Below are positions 55,066-64,000 of a DNA stretch of 64,000 bases, piece by piece (the stretch's first letter is position 1; the number at the start of each line of letters is the position of its first letter). The position numbers were made by a program, and so were the translations under genes. Below the pieces are notes generated by a model. The model had not been told where the DNA came from, did no database searches, and saw only the letters and a list, made by a program, of their open reading frames with translations. Source of the DNA: Marinitoga aeolica (GTDB lineage: Bacteria > Thermotogota > Thermotogae > Petrotogales > Petrotogaceae); contig NZ_CP069362.1 in NCBI RefSeq assembly GCF_029910535.1, forward strand, positions 558,001 through 622,000, read 5' to 3'.

Positions 55066-55689
55066 TTATACATTTTTTACATTTCTGCAAAGAATAATAG
55101 GAATAACTTCCCCTTCTATAATATTAATCGCTTCTCTGATAGTTGCTCCAGTGGTATAAACATCATCTATTAATATGTATCTTTTGTTTTTATTACTATT
55201 CCCTTCAAAAATAAATTTATTCTTCACTTGCTGTGTCCTTTCAAAGTATGATTTTGTTTCAACTTGAGCTTTTGAATATCCTTTTTGTATTTTTAAATTT
55301 TTTCTTAATGGGAATCCTGTAATTTTGGAAAATTCTTTTGCTATTAAATAAACAGGATTGTACCCTCTTATTTTTAAATGCTTTTTTGTTGATGGTATAT
55401 ACAATATTTCTGGAAGATCATTAAATTCAATATTATAATATTTATATGTTTTGTATATTAATTTTGCAAAAATATTTGCAAAATGTGTATTTTGCTTAAA
55501 TTTAAATTCTTTAATAAGTCTTGATAGTGGTTCTTCATATAATCCTGCAAAATAAATTATTTTATTATTTTTATTTATAAATGAAGACTGAAAAAGCGAG
55601 TCTTCACAAGACTCGCAAATTAATTTTCTAAAATTTATATTTTTACCACAAACCATACATTTGTTTGGAAATAATTCATTCAAGAACAC
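55066..55689 (-). CDS. comF: ComF-family phosphoribosyltransferase-like protein
   Basis: 207 residues. An N-terminal zinc finger (C11, C14, C25, C28) and a C-terminal PRTase fold with the PRPP loop LIDDVYTTGAT. ComF is required for DNA uptake in naturally competent bacteria. GTG start at 55689, with GAGGTAG upstream inside the HEAT-repeat gene, which it overlaps by 14 bases. A pseudopilin-like gene two places upstream supports a competence link, though this is inference. Confidence 0.9.
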   Translation of the reverse strand: MFLNELFPNKCMVCGKNINFRKLICESCEDSLFQSSFINKNNKIIYFAGLYEEPLSRLIKEFKFKQNTHFANIFAKLIYKTYKYYNIEFNDLPEILYIPSTKKHLKIRGYNPVYLIAKEFSKITGFPLRKNLKIQKGYSKAQVETKSYFERTQQVKNKFIFEGNSNKNKRYILIDDVYTTGATIREAINIIEGEVIPIILCRNVKNV

Positions 55690-56950
55690 TTGGTACTACC
55701 TCAGGATTTAATTTTAATAATGTTGTTAATGCTGTTAATTTTAAATTTCCATTTTCACTTTCATCTTTTAAAATGTTATATGGTATTTCCCAAAAATTAT
55801 TTGCTTTTAATATTTTCAATATACTCAAAGCATTTTTCCTCAAATTTAATGGATACATTTTATTTTCAGCAATTTTAGCTACTTCCATAAGAAATTGTTC
55901 TGCTTTTAGTTTTTTTATTATCTGTAAAGCATAATTTTTTCTTTTTACAGATAATGATTCTAAAAATTCTGGCACTTTTTCAAGAAGTGTATAATCAAGA
56001 AAATGTAAAAGGTATGAAACAGCCCCAGCTAATAATTCATCTTCCACAACATCCAATAATGTTCTTGCATAGTCAACATAATTCATATCATCCTTTTCCA
56101 TTGCTAATCTAAAACCAAAATTCTTTATTTTTGATATTTCAGAATTAATGAACTTATCTACAACCCAATCCTGCACTATATCATTCCCACAAATTTTTTT
56201 ACCTTTATTAACTAATTCAAATAATATTTCTATATCATCTTCTTCATCTATATTTTTTGTAAAAAATGTTTTTGAAATTTCGCAAGGTAATCCTGAAATA
56301 TATTTTATTAATAATAATTTTATTTGTTTATCTGCATTTATATAAATTTCATTAAATGTATTATAGACAGTTACAGAATCATTTGATTCAAAATATCGCT
56401 TCAATATTAATTTTTTCAATGATAAAGGAACTTCTTCTGATAATATAATCTCACTAATATTATCAAACCCACTTATTAAAATTTTTATTTGTGGGTTAGG
56501 ATCATCTTTAAATTTATCACTAATTTTATCCAAATCTTCAGGATAAAATTCTATAAACGAGTTTACTAATTGGAATCTTACTTTAAAATCAGGATCTTTA
56601 GCTAATGGGTATAAACTTCCAAAATCTTCACAACCTAAAGATAAATAAAGTCTTATTGCTTCTTTCCTTATTGACGGTGATATATCAGTAAACAAATCTT
56701 TTAATATTTCACAATCCAATCTTCCTAATTTTTCAAGATATTTTAATGCAGATAGTCTTACATCAGGACTATTATCTTTTAACATTTCATGCATATGTGT
56801 AATTTCTACCTTTTGTTTAGATAATTCCTGTATAGATTTAGCTTTTACAGTTGAAACTTTAGATTCTAATAATTCGAGATAGAGTCTCATATTATCATGT
56901 CTTATTTTTTCCTGTAAAATCTTATATGCTTCTATAATTGGATTTGACAT
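55676..56950 (-). CDS. HEAT-repeat protein, function unknown
   Basis: 424 residues made largely of alpha-helical repeats of about 35 residues; the HEAT pattern is clearest at about 50-160 (NSPDVRLSALKYLEKLG, SPSIRKEAIRLYLSLG, DPDFKVRFQLVNSFIEF) and again near the C terminus. Such solenoids mediate protein-protein contacts. No signal peptide, so likely cytoplasmic. GAGGAGTGG precedes the ATG. It sits between a pseudopilin-like gene and comF in one operon. Confidence 0.8.
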   Translation of the reverse strand: MSNPIIEAYKILQEKIRHDNMRLYLELLESKVSTVKAKSIQELSKQKVEITHMHEMLKDNSPDVRLSALKYLEKLGRLDCEILKDLFTDISPSIRKEAIRLYLSLGCEDFGSLYPLAKDPDFKVRFQLVNSFIEFYPEDLDKISDKFKDDPNPQIKILISGFDNISEIILSEEVPLSLKKLILKRYFESNDSVTVYNTFNEIYINADKQIKLLLIKYISGLPCEISKTFFTKNIDEEDDIEILFELVNKGKKICGNDIVQDWVVDKFINSEISKIKNFGFRLAMEKDDMNYVDYARTLLDVVEDELLAGAVSYLLHFLDYTLLEKVPEFLESLSVKRKNYALQIIKKLKAEQFLMEVAKIAENKMYPLNLRKNALSILKILKANNFWEIPYNILKDESENGNLKLTALTTLLKLNPEVVPSVLE

Positions 56951-56951
56951 T

Positions 56952-57389
56952 TTACCACTCCTCAGAATAAATATTTAATCCATAATTTTCTAGTTGAAAT
57001 TTTAATATTTTATCCTCTTTTTCTATATCAACATTTTTGCCTATATATAAATATTCATATGTTTTTCTATTATATTCATCTACAAATACCATTTTTAAAT
57101 AATTTGAATATTTTTCTATTTGTAATTTTTCTCCATTTTTACGTTCAAATTCAAAATATTTTTTATATCCTACATCTTTAAAATCAACTGTTTCAACTTT
57201 TATATCATCTCTAAAAAATCGAAATACATTTACAATGCTATTTTCTATATTTATTATATTAAAATTTATATATAAAATTTGTTTAAACATAATAATTGTC
57301 CTTGCAAATAAAGCAAGGACAATTATAGATAATATTGAAATTAAAATTAATGATATTGATGTTTCTAACATAAGATATCCTTTTTTCAT
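56952..57389 (-). CDS. Type IV pseudopilin-like protein
   Basis: 145 residues. The N terminus MKKGYLMLETSISLILISIL is a textbook prepilin: short basic leader, cleavage after Gly4, aromatic residue at +1, Glu at +5 and a long hydrophobic helix. The rest has no recognised domain, as in minor pseudopilins such as ComGF. It overlaps the upstream exported protein gene by 4 bases (ATGA) and lies two genes before comF, hinting at DNA uptake or a type II-like secretion role. A separate prepilin peptidase would be needed and is not here. Confidence 0.75.
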   Translation of the reverse strand: MKKGYLMLETSISLILISILSIIVLALFARTIIMFKQILYINFNIINIENSIVNVFRFFRDDIKVETVDFKDVGYKKYFEFERKNGEKLQIEKYSNYLKMVFVDEYNRKTYEYLYIGKNVDIEKEDKILKFQLENYGLNIYSEEW

Positions 57390-57928
57390 CCTATTGGCTC
57401 CGAAAAGAATAGTGAAAAATCTTTTCTTCCATTTAAAAATCGAAATTGAATTTTTAAATCATCAATAAAATCTTCTGGTGGTGGAACTATATATGTTATC
57501 TTAAAAAACATATAATCTACAAGATTTGTAGAATACTCTTTTTGAGATAATGGATATCCAAATCCTGCTTTTATAGAAAAGTTTTTTTCTTTTAATTTTA
57601 ATCCTGAATACATCAAAAAGATACTTCTATTTTCAGTAGCTTCTTTAGTTATTCTATCATTAAACCATGCGATACCAAAATCAATATTACTGTTATTGTT
57701 TATCTGTAAAATAGAAGTACTAACATCTATTACTGTCAAGAAATTAAAAGAGGGTGTACTAACATAAGTTATATCACTGGAAAATTCAAAATTGCTCTCT
57801 TCAAGCCCTAACATTAATGCCATATTCCAGTTATTTTCACCCGTCAATATAGTCATTCCTATATCAAAATTAATAGAAAAGATTACTAACCCAAACAAAA
57901 GAAATAAGGAAAGAAAAATTTTTTTCAA
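57386..57928 (-). CDS. Exported protein, probably beta-rich, function unknown
   Basis: 180 residues with signal peptide MKKIFLSLFLLFGLVIFS. The remainder alternates polar and hydrophobic residues with many aromatic ends, as in small outer-membrane or envelope beta-sheet proteins; no family recognised. TTG start at 57928, seven bases after GAGGTGA, which lies at the rpoZ stop. It is cotranscribed with rpoZ upstream and the pseudopilin downstream. Confidence 0.65.
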   Translation of the reverse strand: MKKIFLSLFLLFGLVIFSINFDIGMTILTGENNWNMALMLGLEESNFEFSSDITYVSTPSFNFLTVIDVSTSILQINNNSNIDFGIAWFNDRITKEATENRSIFLMYSGLKLKEKNFSIKAGFGYPLSQKEYSTNLVDYMFFKITYIVPPPEDFIDDLKIQFRFLNGRKDFSLFFSEPIG

Positions 57929-57929
57929 G

Positions 57930-58172
57930 TTATTTCACCTCAGGCTTATATTCCTCGAGTTTATCTTTATTTTTTAATCTCACATGGCCCTTTTCAATTT
58001 CTTTAAAAGCTATTGTAACTAAATTATTGTCAGAAGTTTTAACAAGTGGCTTCGCGGTTGCATCAAATCCTTCTTCTTTCAAAATTTGAACCCTTTTAGC
58101 AACCATAATAGGAACAACATATTTAAATCCTACTTTTTTCATAATTTCATCATAATTGAAATCCATCGACAT
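57930..58172 (-). CDS. rpoZ: RNA polymerase omega subunit
   Basis: 80 residues. Matches omega in length, in the N-terminal YVVPIMVAKRVQILKE helix (family pattern of Ala-Lys-Arg) and in LVTIAFKEIEKGHVRL. It stabilises RNA polymerase assembly. Directly downstream of gmk (2-base gap), the conserved gmk-rpoZ pair. Confidence 0.92.
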   Translation of the reverse strand: MSMDFNYDEIMKKVGFKYVVPIMVAKRVQILKEEGFDATAKPLVKTSDNNLVTIAFKEIEKGHVRLKNKDKLEEYKPEVK

Positions 58173-58174
58173 GT

Positions 58175-58798
58175 TTATTCCTCCTCAAATTTAAAAAATG
58201 AATATTTCCCAAGGTGTTCTGTTACTCTTTCTGTTTTTATCTGTTCAGCAATAAAAATAGATATTAATTGATTTATTGCTTCGTTCAAATCTTCATTTAC
58301 TATTAAATAATCAAATTCATTGATTTTTGAAAGTTCCCATTTCGCATCTGCCAACCTAATTTTTAGGTCTTTTTCTTTTTCTGTTCCTCTATTCATAAGT
58401 CTTTTCTTTAATTCAGAATAAGATGGCGGTGCTATAAAAATTAAAACTGTTTCTTTAGGCATTTTTTTTACAACGTTCAAAGCTCCTTGAACATCAATAT
58501 CTAAAACGATATTCATCCCTTCATTAATTTTATCTTTTATGTACTTTTTAGAAGTTCCATATTTATGACCATGAACTTCAGCATATTCTAAAAATTCATC
58601 ATTTTCAACCATTTTATCAAATGTTTTCTCATCAATAAAAAAATAATCTTTCCCATCCTTTTCACCAGGTCTCGGTGGTCTTGTTGTATATGATATAGAA
58701 AAAGAAAATCCTTCTAATTTTGACATTGCATTTTTTATAATTGAAGATTTCCCTACACCGCTTGGGCCACTCACTACGTAAAGAATACCTTTGGTCAT
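58175..58798 (-). CDS. gmk: Guanylate kinase
   Basis: 207 residues. Phosphorylates GMP to GDP. P-loop GPSGVGKSS at 11-19, the GMP-binding [21 protein letters not shown] and [10 protein letters not shown] are intact. Overlaps remA by 4 bases. Confidence 0.97.
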   Translation of the reverse strand: MTKGILYVVSGPSGVGKSSIIKNAMSKLEGFSFSISYTTRPPRPGEKDGKDYFFIDEKTFDKMVENDEFLEYAEVHGHKYGTSKKYIKDKINEGMNIVLDIDVQGALNVVKKMPKETVLIFIAPPSYSELKKRLMNRGTEKEKDLKIRLADAKWELSKINEFDYLIVNEDLNEAINQLISIFIAEQIKTERVTEHLGKYSFFKFEEE

Positions 58799-59088
58799 TT
58801 AGAATATACCTCTCTCCTTATTTTTTCCAACGCACTCTCAACATCATAGAAATTCTGCATAAATCTTCCACTTATAGTTTCTGGTTGAATAGCACTTAAA
58901 ATAATATGATTGCTATCTGTAATCACTATAGCTCTTGTCTTTCTTCCATATGTTGCATCTATTAATTTACCTTCTTCTTTTGCTATATCCTTTAATCTTT
59001 TTAATGGCGATGATTCAGGATTAACAATAGCGATTACCCTATCACCAATAACGACATTACCAAAACCAATATTTATTAAACCGTACAC
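58795..59088 (-). CDS. remA: RemA/DUF370-family regulator
   Basis: 97 residues. The family opening [24 protein letters not shown] and the [23 protein letters not shown] core are clear. In Bacillus, RemA is a DNA-binding activator of matrix genes. Here it sits in the conserved yicC-remA-gmk-rpoZ order. GTG start after GGAGGTG. Confidence 0.93.
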   Translation of the reverse strand: MYGLINIGFGNVVIGDRVIAIVNPESSPLKRLKDIAKEEGKLIDATYGRKTRAIVITDSNHIILSAIQPETISGRFMQNFYDVESALEKIRREVYSK

Positions 59089-59117
59089 AACTTACACCTC
59101 CGATAATAAATTTATTA

Positions 59118-59993
59118 TTAATGAATATTTTGTACCTGCTCTTTTATTTTATTCACATGTAATCTACCATCAATAGATAATGCTGTTATTTCTTTTAATT
59201 TGGATTTTGAAGCTATTGTATTAAATTCTCTATGCATCTCTTGAGCCAAAAAATCAAGATTTTGTCCCAATGACTCCAAATTTGATGAAGAAACTTCTCT
59301 AAATTTTTTCACATGCATTTTCAACCTATCGATTTCTTCTGTAATATCTCCTCTTTCCAATATAAGTGCTATCTCATATTCTAATCTTTCTTTATTATAA
59401 TCTATTTCTAAATCCAGATCTTTTAATGATTCTTTTAATTTTTCTTTATAATATTCTTTCATTTTAGAAGAATGCTTTTCTATTTGAATTGTAATTTCTT
59501 CTATTTTATCAACATATCCCATTAAAACCTTATATATTTTTTCTCCTTCAGACTCTTGCGTTTCTATCGTTTTACTAATTGCTTTCAACAATACTTTTTC
59601 CAACCCATTCCATATATATTCTAAATCTTTTTCATCAATTGAATACCTCATTATCTCTTTAAATTTAATCAGCAAATCAAGGTTAGGTAAATCACTTAAA
59701 TGAAGATATTGTGCAAGCTCATTTAATGCATCATAGTAAGATTTTGCAAGTGCTTTATCTATTTTTATTATATCTTTTGGCTGTAATAGTCTGATATCTA
59801 TATATACATTTAGGGATCCTCTTTTAAAATGTTTTTTTAAAATATCATTCACCTTTAACTCTAAAGACGAATATATCCATGGTAAATTTGTTTTTATGTT
59901 TAAGTGTTTCCCATTTAATGATTTTATTTCTACTGTATAACTATAATTCTCGATATTTTCCTCTATTCTCCCGTAACCTGTCATACTTCTCAT
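59118..59993 (-). CDS. yicC: YicC-family endoribonuclease
   Basis: 291 residues. N-terminal YicC domain (MTGYGR, VEIKSLNGKHLNIK) and C-terminal DUF1732 domain (EIDRLKMHVKKF, GQNLDFLAQEMHREFNTI ASKS). E. coli YicC has been reported as an RNase involved in small-RNA turnover. Start at ATG 59993 after GAGGTG. First gene of the eight-gene yicC-to-comF operon. Confidence 0.94.
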   Translation of the reverse strand: MRSMTGYGRIEENIENYSYTVEIKSLNGKHLNIKTNLPWIYSSLELKVNDILKKHFKRGSLNVYIDIRLLQPKDIIKIDKALAKSYYDALNELAQYLHLSDLPNLDLLIKFKEIMRYSIDEKDLEYIWNGLEKVLLKAISKTIETQESEGEKIYKVLMGYVDKIEEITIQIEKHSSKMKEYYKEKLKESLKDLDLEIDYNKERLEYEIALILERGDITEEIDRLKMHVKKFREVSSSNLESLGQNLDFLAQEMHREFNTIASKSKLKEITALSIDGRLHVNKIKEQVQNIH

Positions 59994-60050
59994 ATTCTCA
60001 CCTCTTTTTACTATACATTATACACCAAATTCTTTAAAAAATCAAAATAT

Positions 60051-61385
60051 TTAAGAAAATTTAATCTTAAATGTACTACCTTTGCCCATATCACTTATAA
60101 CCTCTATTTTCACCTTAATTTTCTCACTTATCCTTTTAGCAATAGACAATCCTAAACCAAAACCTTTTGTTGAACGAGATTTATCAGATTTATAAAATCT
60201 CTCAAATATTTTAGGTATTTCTTCCTTTGCAATCCCAGGCCCCTTATCAATAATTTCAATAGAATTGTCTAATAATTTTATAAAAATTTCATTTTCATTA
60301 TTTAATTTAGTATATTTTATAGCATTTTCAATAATAACCTTAAGTAATATGCTCAGATAATCTTTATTAGTATTTATATATATATCTTTTAATTCTGTAT
60401 TTATTTTTATGTTTTCATTTTTATAAATTCCTATAATCTTTTCTATTACTTCTTTCAAATTTACTTTTTCAAATTTTATTTCTTCATCTGCTTTAGTCAA
60501 TAATAATAAATTCTCTACCATTTCTTTTAAATAATTAGATGATTCTTTCATATTATTCAATGATTCATAAAAAACCTCTTCATCTTCCTTTCCCCATCTC
60601 TCAATTAATTTAATATATCCAACTATTGAGGTTAAAGGAGTTCTTAACTCATGAGATACGTCAGAAACAAATTGTTTTTGTAATTCATACCCTTTATTTA
60701 TCTTTTCTAACATTGAATTAATATTTTTTGTTAATGTATGAAATTCTATAAATTTTTGTTCTGGTATTCTTTTATCCAAACTTTCTACATTTATTTCGGA
60801 TATTTCTTTTGATATTTCCAATAAAGGTTTCAAAGACTGTTTTGCAAAGTAATAAGAAATAAAAATAGAAATTAAAACACTTATCAAACTAAGTCTAAAA
60901 GATAATAAATTAAATGTTCCAAGTAAAGCCGTATATTCTAATGAAGGTCCACCTATTATTAAATTAGAATCTCCAAAAATTCTGGTTTTAATAAAAATAT
61001 AATATAACCCATCTTTTTTATAAACCGCAAAATCTTTTTTTATATGATAAATTTCATCATTTACAATGCCATATGGATCATTTAATACAATACCATCTAA
61101 AATCACTACTTTATTTGATATTATACTATTTTTTAGTCTTTCAGAATCCTTTAATACATTCATATTTCTCATCATAACTCCCATTCTTTCAGACGGAAAC
61201 GGTTGAGAAATCTTTTCTATCTGCTGTTTTAATATAACAGCATAAGATCTTACAGATATTCTTTCAACAAAATATCTTAATGAAAAAATAATTGCCAATA
61301 AAACAACCATCATTACCATTGTATATATAATTGTAAGATTTACAACAACACTTTTTTTACTCTTCTTTAAAAACGTAACCAACAC
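60051..61385 (-). CDS. Sensor histidine kinase of second two-component system
   Basis: 444 residues. Two membrane segments (about 18-40 and 158-180) with a periplasmic sensor between, HAMP, phospho-acceptor H245 in SDVSHELRTPL, and the ATPase boxes ENAIKYT, IIDKGPGIAKEE, ERFYKSDKSRS and GFGLGLSIAKRI. It overlaps the regulator gene by 29 bases; start taken at GTG 61385, which has only a weak ribosome site, so translation probably depends on coupling. Related in layout to the kinase at 31054 (both have ERFY-K/R-xDKSRS). Confidence 0.92.
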   Translation of the reverse strand: MLVTFLKKSKKSVVVNLTIIYTMVMMVVLLAIIFSLRYFVERISVRSYAVILKQQIEKISQPFPSERMGVMMRNMNVLKDSERLKNSIISNKVVILDGIVLNDPYGIVNDEIYHIKKDFAVYKKDGLYYIFIKTRIFGDSNLIIGGPSLEYTALLGTFNLLSFRLSLISVLISIFISYYFAKQSLKPLLEISKEISEINVESLDKRIPEQKFIEFHTLTKNINSMLEKINKGYELQKQFVSDVSHELRTPLTSIVGYIKLIERWGKEDEEVFYESLNNMKESSNYLKEMVENLLLLTKADEEIKFEKVNLKEVIEKIIGIYKNENIKINTELKDIYINTNKDYLSILLKVIIENAIKYTKLNNENEIFIKLLDNSIEIIDKGPGIAKEEIPKIFERFYKSDKSRSTKGFGLGLSIAKRISEKIKVKIEVISDMGKGSTFKIKFS

Positions 61386-62019
61386 CTCTCACTGTTTTTA
61401 TTTTTTTCCCTTCATTACCTAATTTTTTTCTTAAATAATTAACATAAACTTCTACCAAATTAATATTTTCAGGATCATCATATCCCCATATTTCTTCAAG
61501 TAATTTTTCTTTTGAAATAACATTATTTTTGTTAATTATCAAATATTTCAACAAGTTAAACTCAGTAAGTGTCAAATTTATTTCTTTTCCATTTACTTTA
61601 ACTTCCATTTTTTCGGAATCAATTTCTATATTAGAAGCTATTAAAACTTCATGTTTCCCCAATCTTCTTAACAGTGCTTCTATTCTGGCTAAAAGCTCTT
61701 CTATTTCAAATGGTTTTACAACATAATCATCAGCACCAGTTTTTAACCCTTCAACCCTTGAACTTACATCCCCTCTTGCTGTAAGCATTATTATTCCAAC
61801 ATTGTGATCATAACCTCTTATTGATTCTGCAACTTCTATCCCATCAATTTCTGGTAACATTAAGTCTAAAATTATTATATCTGGTTTAAATAATTCATAT
61901 TTTTCCAAGCCTTCCTTACCATCATTAGCTATTTCAACCTGAAATCCCTCGTGCTTTAACTCTAATTCCAATAATCTCGAAATACTTTTATCATCTTCTA
62001 CTACTAAAATTTTAAACAC
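61357..62019 (-). CDS. OmpR/PhoB-family response regulator of second two-component system
   Basis: 220 residues. Acidic pocket VEDD, phospho-acceptor D52 in LDLMLPE, LTARGD and KPFEIEEL; C-terminal winged helix with TEFNLLKYLIINKNN and KIKTVRGVGYVFKEE. GTG start at 62019 after AAGGTG. It follows an exported protein gene by 12 bases. Confidence 0.95.
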   Translation of the reverse strand: MFKILVVEDDKSISRLLELELKHEGFQVEIANDGKEGLEKYELFKPDIIILDLMLPEIDGIEVAESIRGYDHNVGIIMLTARGDVSSRVEGLKTGADDYVVKPFEIEELLARIEALLRRLGKHEVLIASNIEIDSEKMEVKVNGKEINLTLTEFNLLKYLIINKNNVISKEKLLEEIWGYDDPENINLVEVYVNYLRKKLGNEGKKIKTVRGVGYVFKEE

Positions 62020-62031
62020 ATAATCACCTTC

Positions 62032-62481
62032 TTAATATGTAAATCCAATATATAGTTCCTTCAATGTTGTTTCAATTATCATATAACCCCCAAAATTTTC
62101 TAAAAAGAATTTTATGCCATACTTTGTCGAAAAATCCAAATTAGATGATACTGGCTGTTCAATAATAATTGACGCTTCTCTCTTTCCAAATGTTGCCATT
62201 ATAGAAAATTTCGTGTTATAATCCACAGTATCTATCAACGTACTAAAATCAAATGTCCCTTTTAAATCATATAAATAATATTTGATAAACGGAAAGGAAA
62301 AACCTGAATCAAAACCATATTTAATATTGGAAACATCTTTAAAAGATAAAATTCCATCAAATCTTCCTGTCACATCATTAAGGGTAGGAATAACTATATC
62401 CAACGAGAATACTGACTTCGCCGCAGTTCCTACATTAATCATCATTATCAATAATACAAAAATTAAAAATACCTTTTTCAT
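62032..62481 (-). CDS. Small exported protein upstream of the two-component genes
   Basis: 149 residues: signal peptide MKKVFLIFVLLIMMINVGTAA, then beta-rich sequence without a known domain (alternating aromatic and polar residues, FDFSTLID, YGIKFFLENFGGYMIIE). It heads the operon with the regulator and kinase, so it may be an envelope component sensed or controlled by them. GGGGGG precedes the ATG. Confidence 0.7.
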   Translation of the reverse strand: MKKVFLIFVLLIMMINVGTAAKSVFSLDIVIPTLNDVTGRFDGILSFKDVSNIKYGFDSGFSFPFIKYYLYDLKGTFDFSTLIDTVDYNTKFSIMATFGKREASIIIEQPVSSNLDFSTKYGIKFFLENFGGYMIIETTLKELYIGFTY

Positions 62482-62524
62482 CTTTTTACCCCCCTATGTT
62501 ATAATATATTTGTAATCTACTAAA

Positions 62525-62552
62525 ATTATAGTTTATTTATTTTACAATACAA
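62525..62552 (-). promoter_or_regulatory. Promoter of the exported protein / second two-component operon
   Basis: Minus-strand -35 TTGTAT (62547-62552), 16-bp spacer, perfect -10 TATAAT (62525-62530). Confidence 0.6.
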
Positions 62553-62581
62553 TTAAAACATATTATAACTAATTATAATAT
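62553..62581 (+). promoter_or_regulatory. Promoter of hslV
   Basis: -35 TTAAAA (62553-62558), 17-bp spacer, -10 TAATAT (62576-62581), directly divergent from the promoter of the preceding operon. Confidence 0.5.
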
Positions 62582-62627
62582 ATTATTCTTAGAAATTACT
62601 TAAAATCAAAATAGCGAGGTGTTTAAC

Positions 62628-63161
62628 ATGGAATTTAGAGGAACCACAATCGTTGGAGTTAGAAAAAATGGAAAAACTGTAATTGCTGGTGATGGTCAAA
62701 TTACACTTGGCAATACAATATTTAAAGGAACTGCAAGAAAAGTTAGAAGATTAGGAGAAGGTAAAGTTATTGCTGGTTTTGCTGGTTCAGTTGCCGATGC
62801 TTTAGCTTTATTTGAAAGATTCGAAACCAAATACAGAGCAAATGCAGGAAATTTATTAAAAGCTGCTGTTGAACTTTCTAAAGATTGGAGAACAGATAAG
62901 GTTTTAAGAAAATTAGAGGCTATGTTATTGGTAGGAGACAAAGATTATTTACTATTAATTTCAGGAAATGGTGAAGTTATTGAACCAGAAGAAAATGTAA
63001 TGGCTATTGGTTCTGGCGGTCCATATGCTTTAGCTGCTGCAAAGGCATTATTGCAAAATACAGATTTAGATGCAGAAGAAATTGCAACAAAAGCTTTAAA
63101 AATAGCTGGAGATATATGTATATATACTAATCAAAATATCACTGTGGAGGTTATTGAATGA
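62628..63161 (+). CDS. hslV: ATP-dependent protease peptidase subunit HslV
   Basis: 177 residues. Proteasome-like threonine peptidase. The mature N-terminal nucleophile is T6 after a short propeptide ([11 protein letters not shown]). [20 protein letters not shown] and [15 protein letters not shown] are family hallmarks. ATG 62628 has GAGGTG nine bases upstream; the in-frame GTG at 62619 is part of that site. The ATPase partner HslU is not in the window, although it usually adjoins hslV. The stop overlaps the next gene by 4 bases. Confidence 0.95.
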   Translation: MEFRGTTIVGVRKNGKTVIAGDGQITLGNTIFKGTARKVRRLGEGKVIAGFAGSVADALALFERFETKYRANAGNLLKAAVELSKDWRTDKVLRKLEAMLLVGDKDYLLLISGNGEVIEPEENVMAIGSGGPYALAAAKALLQNTDLDAEEIATKALKIAGDICIYTNQNITVEVIE

Positions 63162-63742
63162 AAGAAAAAGTTTGGGTAGTAAATAATGAAATTTTACAGG
63201 ATATCGAATTTTATAATGGATTTACTATAGTAGAACAAAATATGCTTGAAAAAATTTTTAAAAATGCCTATTTTATCGATAGAGAATTAGCAGAAACTGA
63301 TGAATCAAAAAAACAAATTATTCCATATGTTGTTATAAAAGATGAAAAAGGTAAAATTTTAGTTGTACAAAGAACAAAAAAACAAACAGAAAAAAGATTA
63401 CATAATTTATACAGCGTTGGAATTGGCGGTCATATAAACCCTATTGATGAAAGCAACAATCCTGAATTGACATTTTATAATGGATTAAACAGAGAATTAA
63501 ACGAAGAATTATATATTGACAAATTAAAATCATTAGAATATGTTGGTTTGATTTTAGATGATTCAACAGAAGTTTCCAGAGTTCATCTTGGAATTCTGTT
63601 TATTGCTTATGTTACAACCGCAGATATTAGAGAAAAAGAAAATTTCAATGAATTATGGTTAGATGAATTAGAATTTAGAAATTTCAATGGTAATTTTGAA
63701 GGTTGGTCTCATATTGCATTAAGAGCTCTTGAGGTGATTTAA
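63158..63742 (+). CDS. Nudix-like hydrolase
   Basis: 194 residues. The segment [18 protein letters not shown] and [14 protein letters not shown] lead into a Nudix-type helix ([11 protein letters not shown]), with the box Glu residues present although the spacing is longer than in classical members. Family proteins hydrolyse nucleotide-linked pyrophosphates; some related proteins are annotated as phosphoesterases. Substrate unknown. Start overlaps hslV (ATGA after GGAGG), stop overlaps ispE (TAATG). Confidence 0.8.
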   Translation: MKEKVWVVNNEILQDIEFYNGFTIVEQNMLEKIFKNAYFIDRELAETDESKKQIIPYVVIKDEKGKILVVQRTKKQTEKRLHNLYSVGIGGHINPIDESNNPELTFYNGLNRELNEELYIDKLKSLEYVGLILDDSTEVSRVHLGILFIAYVTTADIREKENFNELWLDELEFRNFNGNFEGWSHIALRALEVI

Positions 63743-64000
63743 TGCTCTTAAAAGCATATGCAAAAGTCAATCTTTTTTTAGATGTGGTGAATAAAAGAGA
63801 TGACGGATATCATGACATTTTAACTTTATTTAATAGTATTCCATTATACGATGAAATTGATGTTGAATTTTCTGAAAAAGAAATATTTACATCTACTCCT
63901 AAATTAGATTTTCCATGGGAAAATAATCTAATAAAAAAAGCAATAGATACTTTTAAAAAACTAACTGGTTATAATTTCAATTTGAAAATTCATTTAAATA
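63742..64000 (+). CDS. ispE: 4-diphosphocytidyl-2-C-methyl-D-erythritol kinase IspE (3' end outside window)
   Basis: The first 86 codons are visible. The start LLKAYAKVNLFLDVVNKRDDGYHDI is the GHMP-kinase opening typical of IspE, with Lys and Asn of the substrate site; it catalyses the ATP-dependent step of the non-mevalonate pathway, two steps before IspG's MEcPP substrate. GAGGTGAT precedes the ATG, which overlaps the previous stop by one base. Confidence 0.93.
   Translation, partial: MLLKAYAKVNLFLDVVNKRDDGYHDILTLFNSIPLYDEIDVEFSEKEIFTSTPKLDFPWENNLIKKAIDTFKKLTGYNFNLKIHLN

Overview
The window looks like chromosomal DNA from a thermophilic anaerobe of the Thermotogota, most likely a Marinitoga or Petrotoga relative (inferred, not tested by any search). 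Protein-coding DNA is very A+T rich while the rRNA operon is G+C rich, as expected for a thermophile. Several neighbourhoods match known Thermotoga organisation: L21-Prp-L27-RibU-L13-S9, dnaG-rpoD, a four-subunit pyruvate:ferredoxin oxidoreductase in the order gamma-delta-alpha-beta, a trimeric hydCBA hydrogenase, and a GH57 branching enzyme.

Layout. 1-1395: 3' part of a chemoreceptor gene. 1546-6492: a complete rRNA operon on the minus strand (16S, tRNA-Ala, 23S, 5S) with promoter, processing stems and terminator. 6687-9270: rseP-ispG. 9294-10165: small exonuclease and cupin genes. 10234-13913: a family B DNA polymerase joined to an M29 aminopeptidase. 13942-16422: pepD and exodeoxyribonuclease III, divergent. 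16440-18852: ribosomal protein operon with a leader hairpin, the L27-processing protease and a riboflavin ECF component. 18933-23918: dnaG-rpoD-helicase. 24089-25704: an intact IS256-family element. 25865-30366: an AAA/PD-(D/E)XK protein and two unknown exported proteins. 30500-33103: an OmpR-type two-component system and a PepSY protein. 33273-37336, divergent from it: two nearly identical membrane metallophosphoesterases alternating with a DUF368 (PopT-like) transporter and UppP, then a small NTPase.

37536-43588: a translationally coupled operon with a threonine-synthase-like enzyme and a molybdenum hydroxylase with two FeS subunits, two FAD subunits and one Mo subunit. 43811-47231: hydCBA, in which HydB is unusually short and a 22-codon frame sits between hydB and hydA. 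47418-54925: a PpiC foldase, porCDAB, GH57 branching enzyme and a DUF4912 protein. 55066-59993: yicC-remA-gmk-rpoZ followed by an exported protein, a pseudopilin-like protein, a HEAT-repeat protein and comF. 60051-62481: a second two-component system with an exported protein. 62628-64000: hslV, a Nudix-like gene and the start of ispE.

Metabolically the region combines the core of fermentative hydrogen production (pyruvate oxidised by Por, reduced ferredoxin and NADH reoxidised by HydABC), purine-type hydroxylation, isoprenoid synthesis (ispG, ispE) and use of the lipid product (UppP, DUF368). The least ordinary parts are the regulator/lipid-carrier island at 30.5-37.3 kb, the doubled redox subunits of the Mo-hydroxylase operon, and the reduced HydB with a duplicated start signal before hydA. 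No CRISPR array or prophage was seen.
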